Shown here piece by piece: positions 44,906 to 52,755 of a stretch of DNA of 64,000 bases (positions are counted from its first letter, which is position 1; each line of letters begins with the position of its first letter). The translations under genes were made by a program, and so were the position numbers. This DNA comes from Mycobacterium sp. SMC-2 (GTDB lineage Bacteria > Actinomycetota > Actinomycetes > Mycobacteriales > Mycobacteriaceae), in assembly GCF_025263485.1 (NCBI RefSeq), contig NZ_CP079863.1, forward strand, positions 5,704,001-5,768,000. Direction: 5' to 3'. The notes under the pieces are model-generated. The model ran no database searches. It saw only the letters and a program-made list of their open reading frames with translations, and was not told where the DNA came from.

Positions 44906-44921
44906 GCTATATAGTTATAGC
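44906..44921. promoter_or_regulatory. GCTATA-TAGT-TATAGC palindrome, copy 2 of the 13-mer
   Basis: Perfect 6-bp arms with a 4-bp spacer in the divergent region between the fusion gene (start 44854) and the SDR (start 44962). It contains the same TATATAGTTATAG found at 28972-28984. It may be an operator overlapping the promoter. Confidence 0.5.
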
Positions 44922-44961
44922 ATTCCAGGCAAGGTTGAATTGGGTAGAAGGAGACGGCATC

Positions 44962-45825
44962 GTGGCCGACGGCGGCTCGCGCACCTTGAAGGATCGTGTT
45001 GTGGTGATCACCGGGGCCAGCCGGGGTATCGGCCGCGAGATCGCAGTCCGCGCGGCTGCCGATGGGGCCAGTGTGGTCTTACTGGCTAAAACGGAGACCC
45101 CGAATCCCAAGATAGCGGGCACCCTGGCCGAAACCGCCGAGGCGGTGCAGGAGGCGGGCGGTCGGGCGCTGCCCCTGATGTGCGACGTGCGCGACGCCGA
45201 GGCCGTCGCCGGTGTTGTCGCACAGGCCGCCGAGACCTTCGGCGCCATCGACATCGTGGTGAACAATGCGGGTGCGCTCGATCTGCGTCGCACCCCCGCG
45301 CTACCGCTAGAGATGTTCGACCGTCTGCTCGCGGTGAACGTGGAGGGTCCGTTTGCTGTGGTGCAGGCGGCTTTTCCGCATCTGCGAGCCTCGGACAACG
45401 CGCACATCGTCAACGTGTCCCCGCCGCTGGACCTGGCGCCGGCATGGGTCGGCGCGCATCTCGGCCACACGGTCGCCAAGTACGCCGAAAGCTTGCTGAC
45501 CCTGGGCTGGGCCGCGGAATTCGCGTCGATTCCGATTGCCGTCAATTCGTTGTGGCCGGCCACCACCGTCGCCAGCACCGGGATGATGGCGGCGATGGGC
45601 GAGGATGTCGTGCGGGCGCAGGCGCGCAGTCCACGCATCATGGCCGACGCGGTGCATGCGCTGGTAACCCGTCCCGCCGCGAACTGCAGCGGTCACTTCT
45701 ACACCGACGAAGAGGTGTTGCGCGAGGAGGGTATCGAGGATCTGGCCCAGTACCGTCTTGCCGCACGCGAGGAAGACCTGACCCCTAACTTCTACCTGCC
45801 GTCGACACCGCGGCCGGCTCTCTAA
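44962..45825 (+). CDS. SDR (HSDL2-like) with His at the catalytic Tyr position
   Basis: 287-residue SDR similar to the N-terminal part of hydroxysteroid-dehydrogenase-like protein 2. It has TGASRGIG (17-24), NNAG and NVSPPLDLAP. The YxxxK motif reads H169-T-V-A-K173, so the usual Tyr is His. The Lys is kept. It may be inactive or use a different proton relay. GTG 44962 has AGAAGGAG upstream. A hairpin follows the stop. Confidence 0.85.
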   Translation: MADGGSRTLKDRVVVITGASRGIGREIAVRAAADGASVVLLAKTETPNPKIAGTLAETAEAVQEAGGRALPLMCDVRDAEAVAGVVAQAAETFGAIDIVVNNAGALDLRRTPALPLEMFDRLLAVNVEGPFAVVQAAFPHLRASDNAHIVNVSPPLDLAPAWVGAHLGHTVAKYAESLLTLGWAAEFASIPIAVNSLWPATTVASTGMMAAMGEDVVRAQARSPRIMADAVHALVTRPAANCSGHFYTDEEVLREEGIEDLAQYRLAAREEDLTPNFYLPSTPRPAL

Positions 45826-45828
45826 AGG

Positions 45829-45856
45829 CCGCGTGCGGGCTGCGGCCTGCACGCGG
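45829..45856 (+). terminator. Hairpin after the HSDL2-like SDR
   Basis: CCGCGTGC and GCACGCGG pair over 8 bp with a 12-base GC-rich loop. The stem begins 3 bases after the SDR stop. There is no T run. It probably ends or attenuates the transcript, before the next gene's AT-rich leader. Confidence 0.45.
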
Positions 45857-45911
45857 AACCGCCAGCACGGCAACTTAACCCAATGAAAAGTTCTGTTATC
45901 AAGGAGGACTG

Positions 45912-46691
45912 TTGAACCTACAGCTATTCGACGGCGCGTCGGCCATAGTCAGTGGCGGCGCGGGAGGTTTGGGCGAGGCGACCGTGCGACGTCTGCATAA
46001 CGACGGCCTGGGCGTGGTGATTGCCGATCTCGCCGACGACAGGGGTAAGGCGCTGGCTGATGAGCTGGGCGACCGCGCGGTGTTCGTCCGCACCGATGTC
46101 ACCAGCGAGGACAGCATCCTGGCCGCTATCGAGCAGGCTAATCAACTCGGTCAGCTGCGTTACGGGGTCGTGGCACACGGGGGTTTTGGAGTCGCGCAGC
46201 GAATCGTCCAAAGGGATGGCAGCCCAGCGGATTTCGGTGGCTTCACCAAGACGATCGACCTCTACCTCAACGGTACCTACAACATCGCTCGTCTGGTCGC
46301 TGCCTCGGTCGCGACGGCCGAACCGCGTGCGGACGGAGAGCGTGGCGCGCTGGTGCTGACGGCGTCGATCGCCGGCTACGAAGGCCAGATCGGGCAGACC
46401 GCTTACGCCGCGGCCAAGGCCGGTGTCATCGGGCTAACGCTGGCCGCGGCCCGTGATCTTGGTTCAGTGGGTATCCGGGTCAACACCATTGCCCCGGGAA
46501 CGATGAAGACGCCGATCATGGAGTCGGTCGGTGAGGAGGCGATCGCCAAGTTCGCTTCCAATGTGCCCTTCCCCAGGCGACTAGGTGCTCCCAGCGAATA
46601 TGCCGACGCGGCGGTGTTCCTGCTCACCAACGGCTATGTCAACGGCGAGGTGCTGCGCCTCGACGGCGCCCAGCGTTTCCAACCGAAGTAG
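45912..46691 (+). CDS. SDR, 3-hydroxyacyl-CoA dehydrogenase type II-like
   Basis: 259-residue SDR resembling 17beta-HSD type 10/3-hydroxyacyl-CoA dehydrogenase II. It has SGGAGGLG, catalytic YAAAK in QTAYAAAKAG, and the PGTMKTPIM segment. The start is TTG 45912 with a strong AAGGAGG. It would oxidise a 3-hydroxyacyl-CoA in beta-oxidation. A long hairpin follows. Confidence 0.87.
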   Translation: MNLQLFDGASAIVSGGAGGLGEATVRRLHNDGLGVVIADLADDRGKALADELGDRAVFVRTDVTSEDSILAAIEQANQLGQLRYGVVAHGGFGVAQRIVQRDGSPADFGGFTKTIDLYLNGTYNIARLVAASVATAEPRADGERGALVLTASIAGYEGQIGQTAYAAAKAGVIGLTLAAARDLGSVGIRVNTIAPGTMKTPIMESVGEEAIAKFASNVPFPRRLGAPSEYADAAVFLLTNGYVNGEVLRLDGAQRFQPK

Positions 46692-46702
46692 ATACCGGCA
46701 CA

Positions 46703-46740
46703 CGCAGCCAGGTCGGCGAACGAGCGCCGACCTGGCTGCG
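46703..46740. terminator. Bidirectional terminator, 16-bp perfect stem
   Basis: CGCAGCCAGGTCGGCG and CGCCGACCTGGCTGCG form a perfect 16-bp stem with a 6-base loop (AACGAG). It lies between the convergent SDR (stop 46691) and crotonase (stop 46779). There is no T tract on either side. It is the strongest hairpin I saw in the window. Confidence 0.75.
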
Positions 46741-46778
46741 CTGCAGTGCATTCGGTTGCGCTGGCCCGGTGTCGACTC

Positions 46779-47609
46779 CTACAGACGGCCGGCGACGCGC
46801 AGGTCGGGAGGCACCCAATTGGGTGACCGCTTCTCTTTGAACGCACAGAACCCTTCCCGCGCTTCCTCACCGGCCAGGCTGGTCTGCATCCCGATGCGGT
46901 CGAAGAGTCCCATGTACTCGTCCAGGCTTGCCTTGATCACGCTGCGCGCGCGCGGTGCAGTACGACAGCACTGGGCCAGTAGGTCGTGGGCGACCTGCAG
47001 CACGTCGTCATGGGGAACCACACGAGTGACGATTCCCCAGTCGAGCGCCTCCTGGGCGGTCAGTGTCCGCCCAGTCAGCATCAGGTCCCGAGTCCGGACG
47101 GGCCCGATGATGCGCGCCAACATCTGGCTGTAGTAAGTGTCGGCGATACCGCGGAACAGCTCGGGTACCCGGAACGTCGCGCGCTCGCTGACCACGGCCA
47201 CGTCGCTGCACATCGCGATCTGCAGACCGCCCCCCTGACACAGGCCGTTGACCGCTGCCACAACCGGTTTCGACGACGTGCGAAGACTGTCAAACGGCGT
47301 CACATCCATGCCCAGGTTCGCCGCGAAGTCCATCCAATCATCCACGCCGCCCTGACCCAAGTCACCCCCAGGCGCGAACACATCACCGGTCCCGGTGATG
47401 ATCAGACCAGCCAGCCCGGGATCAGCGTTGACTCTGCTGACGGCATACCGGATCCCGAAGTACATCGCCGGAGTCATGGCGTTGCGGGCTTGCGGCCGGT
47501 CCAGGGTGCATACGGCAACTGGTCCTTCCCGCTTGAACGAGAGATACGGAGTCCCGAGCCAATCCCCGTGCGGCGGACGCGGAGCGGCGGTATCACTGTT
47601 GTCCGGCAT
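46779..47609 (-). CDS. Crotonase-fold enoyl-CoA hydratase/isomerase family protein
   Basis: 276-residue crotonase. It has the FAPGGDLGQGG oxyanion segment and NGLCQGGGLQIAMCSD. The first hydratase Glu is Gln (GLQIA), while the second is kept in VPELFRG. Of the four crotonases here it is the closest to a hydratase, but may be an isomerase. AGGAGATCGAC precedes the ATG. Confidence 0.87.
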   Translation of the reverse strand: MPDNSDTAAPRPPHGDWLGTPYLSFKREGPVAVCTLDRPQARNAMTPAMYFGIRYAVSRVNADPGLAGLIITGTGDVFAPGGDLGQGGVDDWMDFAANLGMDVTPFDSLRTSSKPVVAAVNGLCQGGGLQIAMCSDVAVVSERATFRVPELFRGIADTYYSQMLARIIGPVRTRDLMLTGRTLTAQEALDWGIVTRVVPHDDVLQVAHDLLAQCCRTAPRARSVIKASLDEYMGLFDRIGMQTSLAGEEAREGFCAFKEKRSPNWVPPDLRVAGRL

Positions 47610-47782
47610 GTCGATCTCCTATCACTGCAGTGGCAAGGTCACCCCAAGGAAATAACAAAATAGTTGTATGATTCAACCCGCCGGGGGTAACATCCCCCAG
47701 GTAGATCTGAGCCGGCTGATCACAGAACCGCACCCTCGAGCCGCGTACCTCGATCACCAGCAGGCGACAAGAGGAGCAGGTC

Positions 47783-48610
47783 ATGGCCGTACTCGATGGC
47801 CGGGTCGTTTTCATCACGGGTGCCGCACGGGGACAGGGCCGCTCGCACGCGGTCATGTGCGCCGAACAAGGCGCGAACATCGTCGGGGTGGACATCTGCC
47901 GTGACCTTGACGCGGTGCCCTACACGTTGGGAACTGCCGACGAGCTTGACGAGACAGCACACCTGGTCGAAAAGACCGGCCAGACTATGCTAGTCGGGAC
48001 AACGGACGTGCGCGATAAGGAAGCGCTACAGCAAGCCTTCGACGCCGGGGTGGCCCGTTTCGGCCACATCGATACGGTGATCGCCAATGCCGGTGTGATC
48101 CTGACCAACCCAGACGAGCGTGACGCTGCCGAATCGCTGCGGCTCGGAATCGACATCATGTTGATCGGTGTCTGGAACACCTTCCAGGTGGCGATCCCCC
48201 ATCTCCGGGCACGCGGCCTTGGCGGCAATCTCGTGGCGACCAGCTCGACGGCGGCTCTGCTGGACCTCACCGACGGCCGTGGCGGCTCAGACGCCTACCT
48301 GATGTCCAAGCTGGCGATCACCGGCCTGGTGCGTGCCTACGCCAAACTCCTTGCACCCGAAGGCATCCGCGTCAACGCGGTGGCACCAACCGACTGCGCA
48401 ACACCGATGATCACCGAAAACCCGGCACTGTTCAAGATGATCGAAGACAACCCCCACCTTGCCAATGAGATGCAGACAGCCCTATCAGACCTGCCGATGA
48501 TCGAACCGCGCGACGTCAGCAACGCGATCCTGTCCTTGATCTCGGACGCGGGGCGCTGGTTCACTGGCAGCGTGCTGAAGGTCCACGCCGGCATGGACGT
48601 CCGCCGCTAG
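47783..48610 (+). CDS. Mycofactocin-coupled type SDR
   Basis: 275-residue SDR. It has FITGAARGQGRSHA and the extended segment GVDICRDLDAVPYTLGTADELDETAHLVE, which marks the SDR subfamily linked to mycofactocin. Members keep NAD(H) tightly bound and pass electrons to mycofactocin. YLMSK carries the catalytic Tyr/Lys. GAGGAG precedes the ATG. It is divergent from the crotonase. It probably oxidises an alcohol of the pathway. Confidence 0.87.
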   Translation: MAVLDGRVVFITGAARGQGRSHAVMCAEQGANIVGVDICRDLDAVPYTLGTADELDETAHLVEKTGQTMLVGTTDVRDKEALQQAFDAGVARFGHIDTVIANAGVILTNPDERDAAESLRLGIDIMLIGVWNTFQVAIPHLRARGLGGNLVATSSTAALLDLTDGRGGSDAYLMSKLAITGLVRAYAKLLAPEGIRVNAVAPTDCATPMITENPALFKMIEDNPHLANEMQTALSDLPMIEPRDVSNAILSLISDAGRWFTGSVLKVHAGMDVRR

Positions 48611-48727
48611 CGCAGCCCCCGTATCTGATGCCGAACTCGCATGGTCAGAGAGCGCGTACTCGATTGCGGCGCAGTCGACTAACTTCGACCCCAGCCCTAG
48701 CAACTCCAAATACACCTGAGGATCTCA

Positions 48728-49345
48728 ATGTCACCATCGCCGCTCACGCCTGACGATCCCGCGACTGTCGCAGTAGTGTGCATCGAATGCCAGCAAGGCG
48801 TTCTCGGACCACAGTCGGTCTTGCCGGCTTTGGCGGCCGACATCGGCGGACTCGTTCCGGCTCTGGGCCGACTGCTCGACGCCGCCCGCGGCGCAGGCGT
48901 GCACGTCGTTCACGCCACCTACGTAGGCCCGTTGCCGGGAAGCTCCCCCACCGGGACCGCGCGGATATGGCGGGCATTGGGACCGGCCACCTCTGGGTGG
49001 ACGCCCGATAGCCCAGAGTCACACGTCATTCCCGAATTGCTGGCAGCAAGCGATTTCGTGCTGCCCCGCCACCACGGTCTGTTTCCCACCCTGGGCACCG
49101 AACTGCTACCCCTGCTGCGGGATCTCGGTGTCGGTACGATCGTCCTGACCGGTGTATCGCTCAATTTGGCGTTACCCATCACCGCGGGGCATGCCAGCCA
49201 GGCCGGATTCAACCTCGTCGTCCCGCGTGATGCTGTCGGCGGAACCCCGACCGGCTACGCCGAACAGGTACTGGAGAACACTATCAGCCTGCTGGCACGG
49301 CTTACGACGGTCAACGACCTCGTCGCGGAGTGGGCCCGCCACTAG
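48728..49345 (+). CDS. Isochorismatase-like protein without the catalytic Cys
   Basis: 205-residue cysteine-hydrolase-fold protein. At the triad positions Asp is Glu20 (CIECQQG), Lys is probably Arg114 (LPRHHG), and the Cys of TGVxTNxCV is Ala148 (TGVSLNLAL). It is therefore unlikely to be an isochorismatase or amidase. It may be a binding protein. It has GAGGATC before the ATG and is convergent with an SDR gene. Confidence 0.8.
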   Translation: MSPSPLTPDDPATVAVVCIECQQGVLGPQSVLPALAADIGGLVPALGRLLDAARGAGVHVVHATYVGPLPGSSPTGTARIWRALGPATSGWTPDSPESHVIPELLAASDFVLPRHHGLFPTLGTELLPLLRDLGVGTIVLTGVSLNLALPITAGHASQAGFNLVVPRDAVGGTPTGYAEQVLENTISLLARLTTVNDLVAEWARH

Positions 49346-49400
49346 CCGGCCGCGACATCCCTCGGCGGCCGCGCGGTGTCGCTGTGACGCTTCAGGCTTT

Positions 49401-50222
49401 TCAGTCGTGGTCAGGCTGGCCCGCGAGCAGATCGCGCATCTGCGAGTAGACGATCTTCGCTGATCGGGCGGGCATGAGCCGGGAGAGTTTGTCCAGTAGG
49501 ACCGAATCGGCACCGATGAACACGTGGTAGGAACACTTTTCGATGCCGCGGACGATCTTGGCCGCCGCGACCGGCGATGGGGTCATCCTCATCGTTGCCG
49601 CCGTCGCCGCGTTCTCCGCCGCCGTCATCGCACCCGAATTGACCGCAATGCTGGTGGCGATGGCTCCCGGGAAGACCACGCTGACGCCAACGTTGGTGTC
49701 GCGCAGTTCGGAGTTGAGTCCTTCCATCAGTAGCTTCACTGCGGCCTTCGAGGCGCCGTAGATCGTTTGCCCCGGTACCGGCACGAATGAACCCATGCTC
49801 GACACCGCCGTGATGTGAGCCTCGGGACGCTTTAACAACACAGGCAAGAATGCCTTCGTCATGTTCAGAATGCCGTAGAAGTTGATGTCCATGATCCGTT
49901 CGATCTCGGTGAACTCCAGGTCGTTGACGCGCGCAAAGCGATGGATGACGCCGGCGACGTTGACGAGACCGTCGACGACGCCGTGCTCCTGGGCCACGGA
50001 ATCGGGCAGCGACGACACCGCCATCCGATCGGTGACATCCAGGATGTGGGTGGAGATCCGGTCAGAGTGATTGCGGCCGAGCGCGGCCGTCTCCTGCAGC
50101 GCAGTTGCGTTGTTGTCGACGGCGGCGACTCGTGCGCCCTTGTCTGCCAACGCGAAGACCACATCGCGACCAATGCCGCTCCCGGCCCCGGTCACGACAA
50201 ATACCTTGCCCTTGATGATCAA
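49401..50222 (-). CDS. SDR family oxidoreductase
   Basis: 273-residue SDR with TGAGSGIG (11-18), VNVAGV and the catalytic YGASK. The C-terminal tail (VFIGADSVLLDKLSRLMPARSAKIVY) is seen in SDRs of the membrane-associated acetoin dehydrogenase-like group. The start is TTG 50222. The substrate is unknown. Confidence 0.87.
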   Translation of the reverse strand: MIIKGKVFVVTGAGSGIGRDVVFALADKGARVAAVDNNATALQETAALGRNHSDRISTHILDVTDRMAVSSLPDSVAQEHGVVDGLVNVAGVIHRFARVNDLEFTEIERIMDINFYGILNMTKAFLPVLLKRPEAHITAVSSMGSFVPVPGQTIYGASKAAVKLLMEGLNSELRDTNVGVSVVFPGAIATSIAVNSGAMTAAENAATAATMRMTPSPVAAAKIVRGIEKCSYHVFIGADSVLLDKLSRLMPARSAKIVYSQMRDLLAGQPDHD

Positions 50223-50564
50223 ATCCCGGCCACCTCACGACGTTTGGCCTTGGCGCACCTCGTCTGGTGATGTACGCGCGATCACTGCATCATACGGAAT
50301 TGTGCCCCTGCGCCAGTGCTGATTTCGAGTGGCCCGAGACTCGGGTATCGGTCGAGACGTCGGGCGCGACGGGAAGTTGACGACACTGCGAGTAAGCGGC
50401 TACCCGGTTGTGAGACTCAAGAAGCCGGTGCGCAGCGGGTCGGTCCGCAACCGTCGCCGCGGGATGGGGGCGATGGACGCCCGTTGTGGTCCTGGCGATC
50501 ACCGGTACTATGCTCACGTAGCTTACTAGGTTAGTCAGCGCCGATGGATTGAGAACCGAGAAGA
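50223..50564. promoter_or_regulatory. Divergent intergenic region
   Basis: This region between the SDR (minus) and the luciferase-like gene (plus) holds no recognised gene. A -10-like TACTAT lies near 50505. CGAGT/ACTCG near 50328-50345 is a short inverted repeat. It probably contains promoters for both sides. Confidence 0.35.
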
Positions 50565-51563
50565 TTGAAGTGGGGATTGCCCTGGCCGGGCCCGCAGCGT
50601 GCCGCTGAGGCGGAGACCGCCGGAGCCGGCGCATTCTGCGCGGGTGAATTCAGCGACCTCAACGCCTACGTCACTTCGGCCGAAATGGCGCTGGCGACAA
50701 CTGAGGCGGTGGTCGGTCCCGGTATCGCCTACGCGTTCGCCCGCTCACCGTTTGTGCACGCCTCCGCCGTCCGCCATCTGTCCAAAATCGCCCCCGGAAG
50801 GGTGTTCTTGGGCCTCGGCTCGGGAACATCGCGGATGAACCGGGATTGGTTCGGTGTACAGGCCGACCACCCAGCACCTCGGATGGCCGAACTCGTCGAG
50901 GTGATCCGGGCATTCCTGGAGGCCGAGAACGGCGAGACGATCCACTACTGCGGCCAGTACTACAACATCGAGGCCGACATCCGCGCGCCGGTCCTCGGCC
51001 GGCTCGACGTGCCAATCCTGATCGGGGCCTTCAACAAGATCATGTTGCGCACCGCGGGCCGCACCGCCGACGGCGTGCTCGGTCACGGCATCTTCACCGA
51101 CCGCTGGTGGGACGAAGTCGTCGACCCTGAGCTTGCCCGCGGTGCGGCGTCGTCGGGGCGGGACGCCGCCGCCCTGCAGCGATGGGGCTGGCTGATAACC
51201 GCGATCGACGACAGCGACCCGCAGCGGGCCACCCGCGAAGCCCGGCTGCAGATCGCGTTTTATCTCACCGTCCGCACCTACGACTCGCTGGTCGAATTGC
51301 ACGGATGGCACGACCAGGTCGCCGCGATCCGCGGCGCGTTCCGCAGCGGCCGTCCGGACACGATCGCCGAGCACGTCACCGATGACATGCTCTGGGCGAT
51401 CGCGGTCTGCGGCGACACCGGCCAGGCCCGCGAGATGCTGAAGTCCCGCACCGCGTTGCCCGACACCGCTTTCCTGTCGCCACCGAGTTTTCTGGTCGGC
51501 CGCCGGCGGCGATCTGACTACGACGCTGCCGCGGTTCGCTTCGCCGCCGCGAACGTCGGGTAG
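50565..51563 (+). CDS. Luciferase-like (LLM) F420- or flavin-dependent oxidoreductase
   Basis: 332-residue TIM-barrel protein of the luciferase-like monooxygenase family. It has a typical GRVFLGLGSG segment near residue 78 and PILIGAFN. In mycobacteria most members use F420; this gene could be F420-dependent (inference). The start is TTG 50565 with a weak GAGAAGA upstream. It may reduce or oxidise a pathway intermediate. Confidence 0.82.
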   Translation: MKWGLPWPGPQRAAEAETAGAGAFCAGEFSDLNAYVTSAEMALATTEAVVGPGIAYAFARSPFVHASAVRHLSKIAPGRVFLGLGSGTSRMNRDWFGVQADHPAPRMAELVEVIRAFLEAENGETIHYCGQYYNIEADIRAPVLGRLDVPILIGAFNKIMLRTAGRTADGVLGHGIFTDRWWDEVVDPELARGAASSGRDAAALQRWGWLITAIDDSDPQRATREARLQIAFYLTVRTYDSLVELHGWHDQVAAIRGAFRSGRPDTIAEHVTDDMLWAIAVCGDTGQAREMLKSRTALPDTAFLSPPSFLVGRRRRSDYDAAAVRFAAANVG

Positions 51564-51662
51564 CTACGGTCGCCAGGACCGGTAACCGATGCCGAGCGGT
51601 GCAGCACGACGAACAAATCCCTCGGTCTCGACGTGTACCTCGTCCGTCATTGCCCATTTTTC

Positions 51663-51678
51663 TGGCAGTTAACTGCCA
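51663..51678. promoter_or_regulatory. Perfect 16-bp palindrome
   Basis: TGGCAGTTAACTGCCA is a perfect palindrome 100 bases after the LLM stop and 213 bases before the SDR start. The T run lies on its upstream side, which is wrong for a plus-strand terminator. It is better read as an operator. Confidence 0.5.
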
Positions 51679-51733
51679 TTGCACGTGAAACGTTATCTTC
51701 TATAGTTGGTTAGGCCGCTGCTGGTCTATTGAC

Positions 51734-51755
51734 GTATGACATGCGACTGTCATAC
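51734..51755. promoter_or_regulatory. Perfect inverted repeat GTATGACA-N6-TGTCATAC
   Basis: Two perfect 8-bp arms separated by 6 bases, 135 bases upstream of the mycofactocin-type SDR. The 22-bp symmetric site is typical of a dimeric regulator. A TATAGT -10-like box lies upstream near 51691. Confidence 0.55.
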
Positions 51756-51890
51756 TTTGAGCGCGACAGTCCTGATGGGATCCGGACCGACATTTCGCAG
51801 TGCTGCGGTAACACCGCAGCCGGTGTGCTGGTTCACCCAGCGGTGCCTGGTGAATCCGGTGTTGGGTGCGGAGAAAGTGAGAGCAGAAAT

Positions 51891-52706
51891 ATGGGTCGAC
51901 TGGACGATCGGGTCGCGTTCATCACCGGAGCCGCGCGGGGTCAGGGTCGCGCACATGCCGTACGGCTGGCCGGCGACGGTTGCGACATCATCGCGCTGGA
52001 CATCTGTGCCGACATCGACACGATCGACTACCCGAACGCTCGGCCGTCGGATCTGGAGGAGACAGTCAAACTCGTCGAGAACACCGGCCGCAGGATCGTC
52101 GCTCATCAGGGCGACGTGCGCGATCATGATGCCGTCAATGCCGTTATCGCCGCCGGACTCGCGGAATTCGGTCGCCTTGACATCGTGATCGCCAATGCCG
52201 GCATCATCCGCCTAACGTCGGGGGGAGACGACCGCCAGGTGTTCCGGGACGTCATCGATGTCGACCTGATCGGCGCGTGGAACACGGTGCACGCGGCGAT
52301 TCCGGCGCTAATCGACGGTGGCCGTGGGGGTTCCATCGTCATCACCAGTTCCAGTGCCGGCCTAAAAGGCACCGGAACGGACGTGACCGGCGCGCTTGCC
52401 TATACCGCCGCAAAACGTGGCCTTGTCGGCATGATGCAGGTGTGGGCAAACGACCTGGGCAAGCATTCCATCCGCGTCAACACCATTCACCCCACCGGCG
52501 TGGCCACCGGGATGGTGATGAACGAGACGATGCAGAAGATGTTCGAGTCTGGCGATCCCGGTCTGGCCGCCATGCAGAACGTGCTGCCCATTCCGGTGCT
52601 TGCGCCCGAGGACATCGCAAATGCGGTGGCATTCCTGGTCTCCGATGAGGCCAAGTTCATTACGGGTACAGCCTGGCCACTCGATGCCGGTTTCGCCGTG
52701 CGCTGA
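51891..52706 (+). CDS. Mycofactocin-coupled type SDR
   Basis: 271-residue SDR. It has FITGAARGQGRAHA and the characteristic ALDICADIDTIDYP...DLEETVKLVE insertion of the mycofactocin-linked subfamily. YTAAK carries the catalytic Tyr/Lys. I chose ATG 51891, where the conserved Rossmann region starts. It ends about 50 bases before the convergent CoA ligase. Two palindromes lie in the 327-base leader. Confidence 0.88.
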   Translation: MGRLDDRVAFITGAARGQGRAHAVRLAGDGCDIIALDICADIDTIDYPNARPSDLEETVKLVENTGRRIVAHQGDVRDHDAVNAVIAAGLAEFGRLDIVIANAGIIRLTSGGDDRQVFRDVIDVDLIGAWNTVHAAIPALIDGGRGGSIVITSSSAGLKGTGTDVTGALAYTAAKRGLVGMMQVWANDLGKHSIRVNTIHPTGVATGMVMNETMQKMFESGDPGLAAMQNVLPIPVLAPEDIANAVAFLVSDEAKFITGTAWPLDAGFAVR

Positions 52707-52755
52707 GGCCGACACGCGGTCCGGTCCGCTCGGCCTGACCGCGCCCGCCGATCGG

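Noticed and set aside
47623..47698. CACTGCAGTG palindrome (47623-47632) and GGGGG/CCCCC hairpin (47683-47698) before the SDR at 47783
   Set aside because: Short and low in information; expected by chance in GC-rich DNA.
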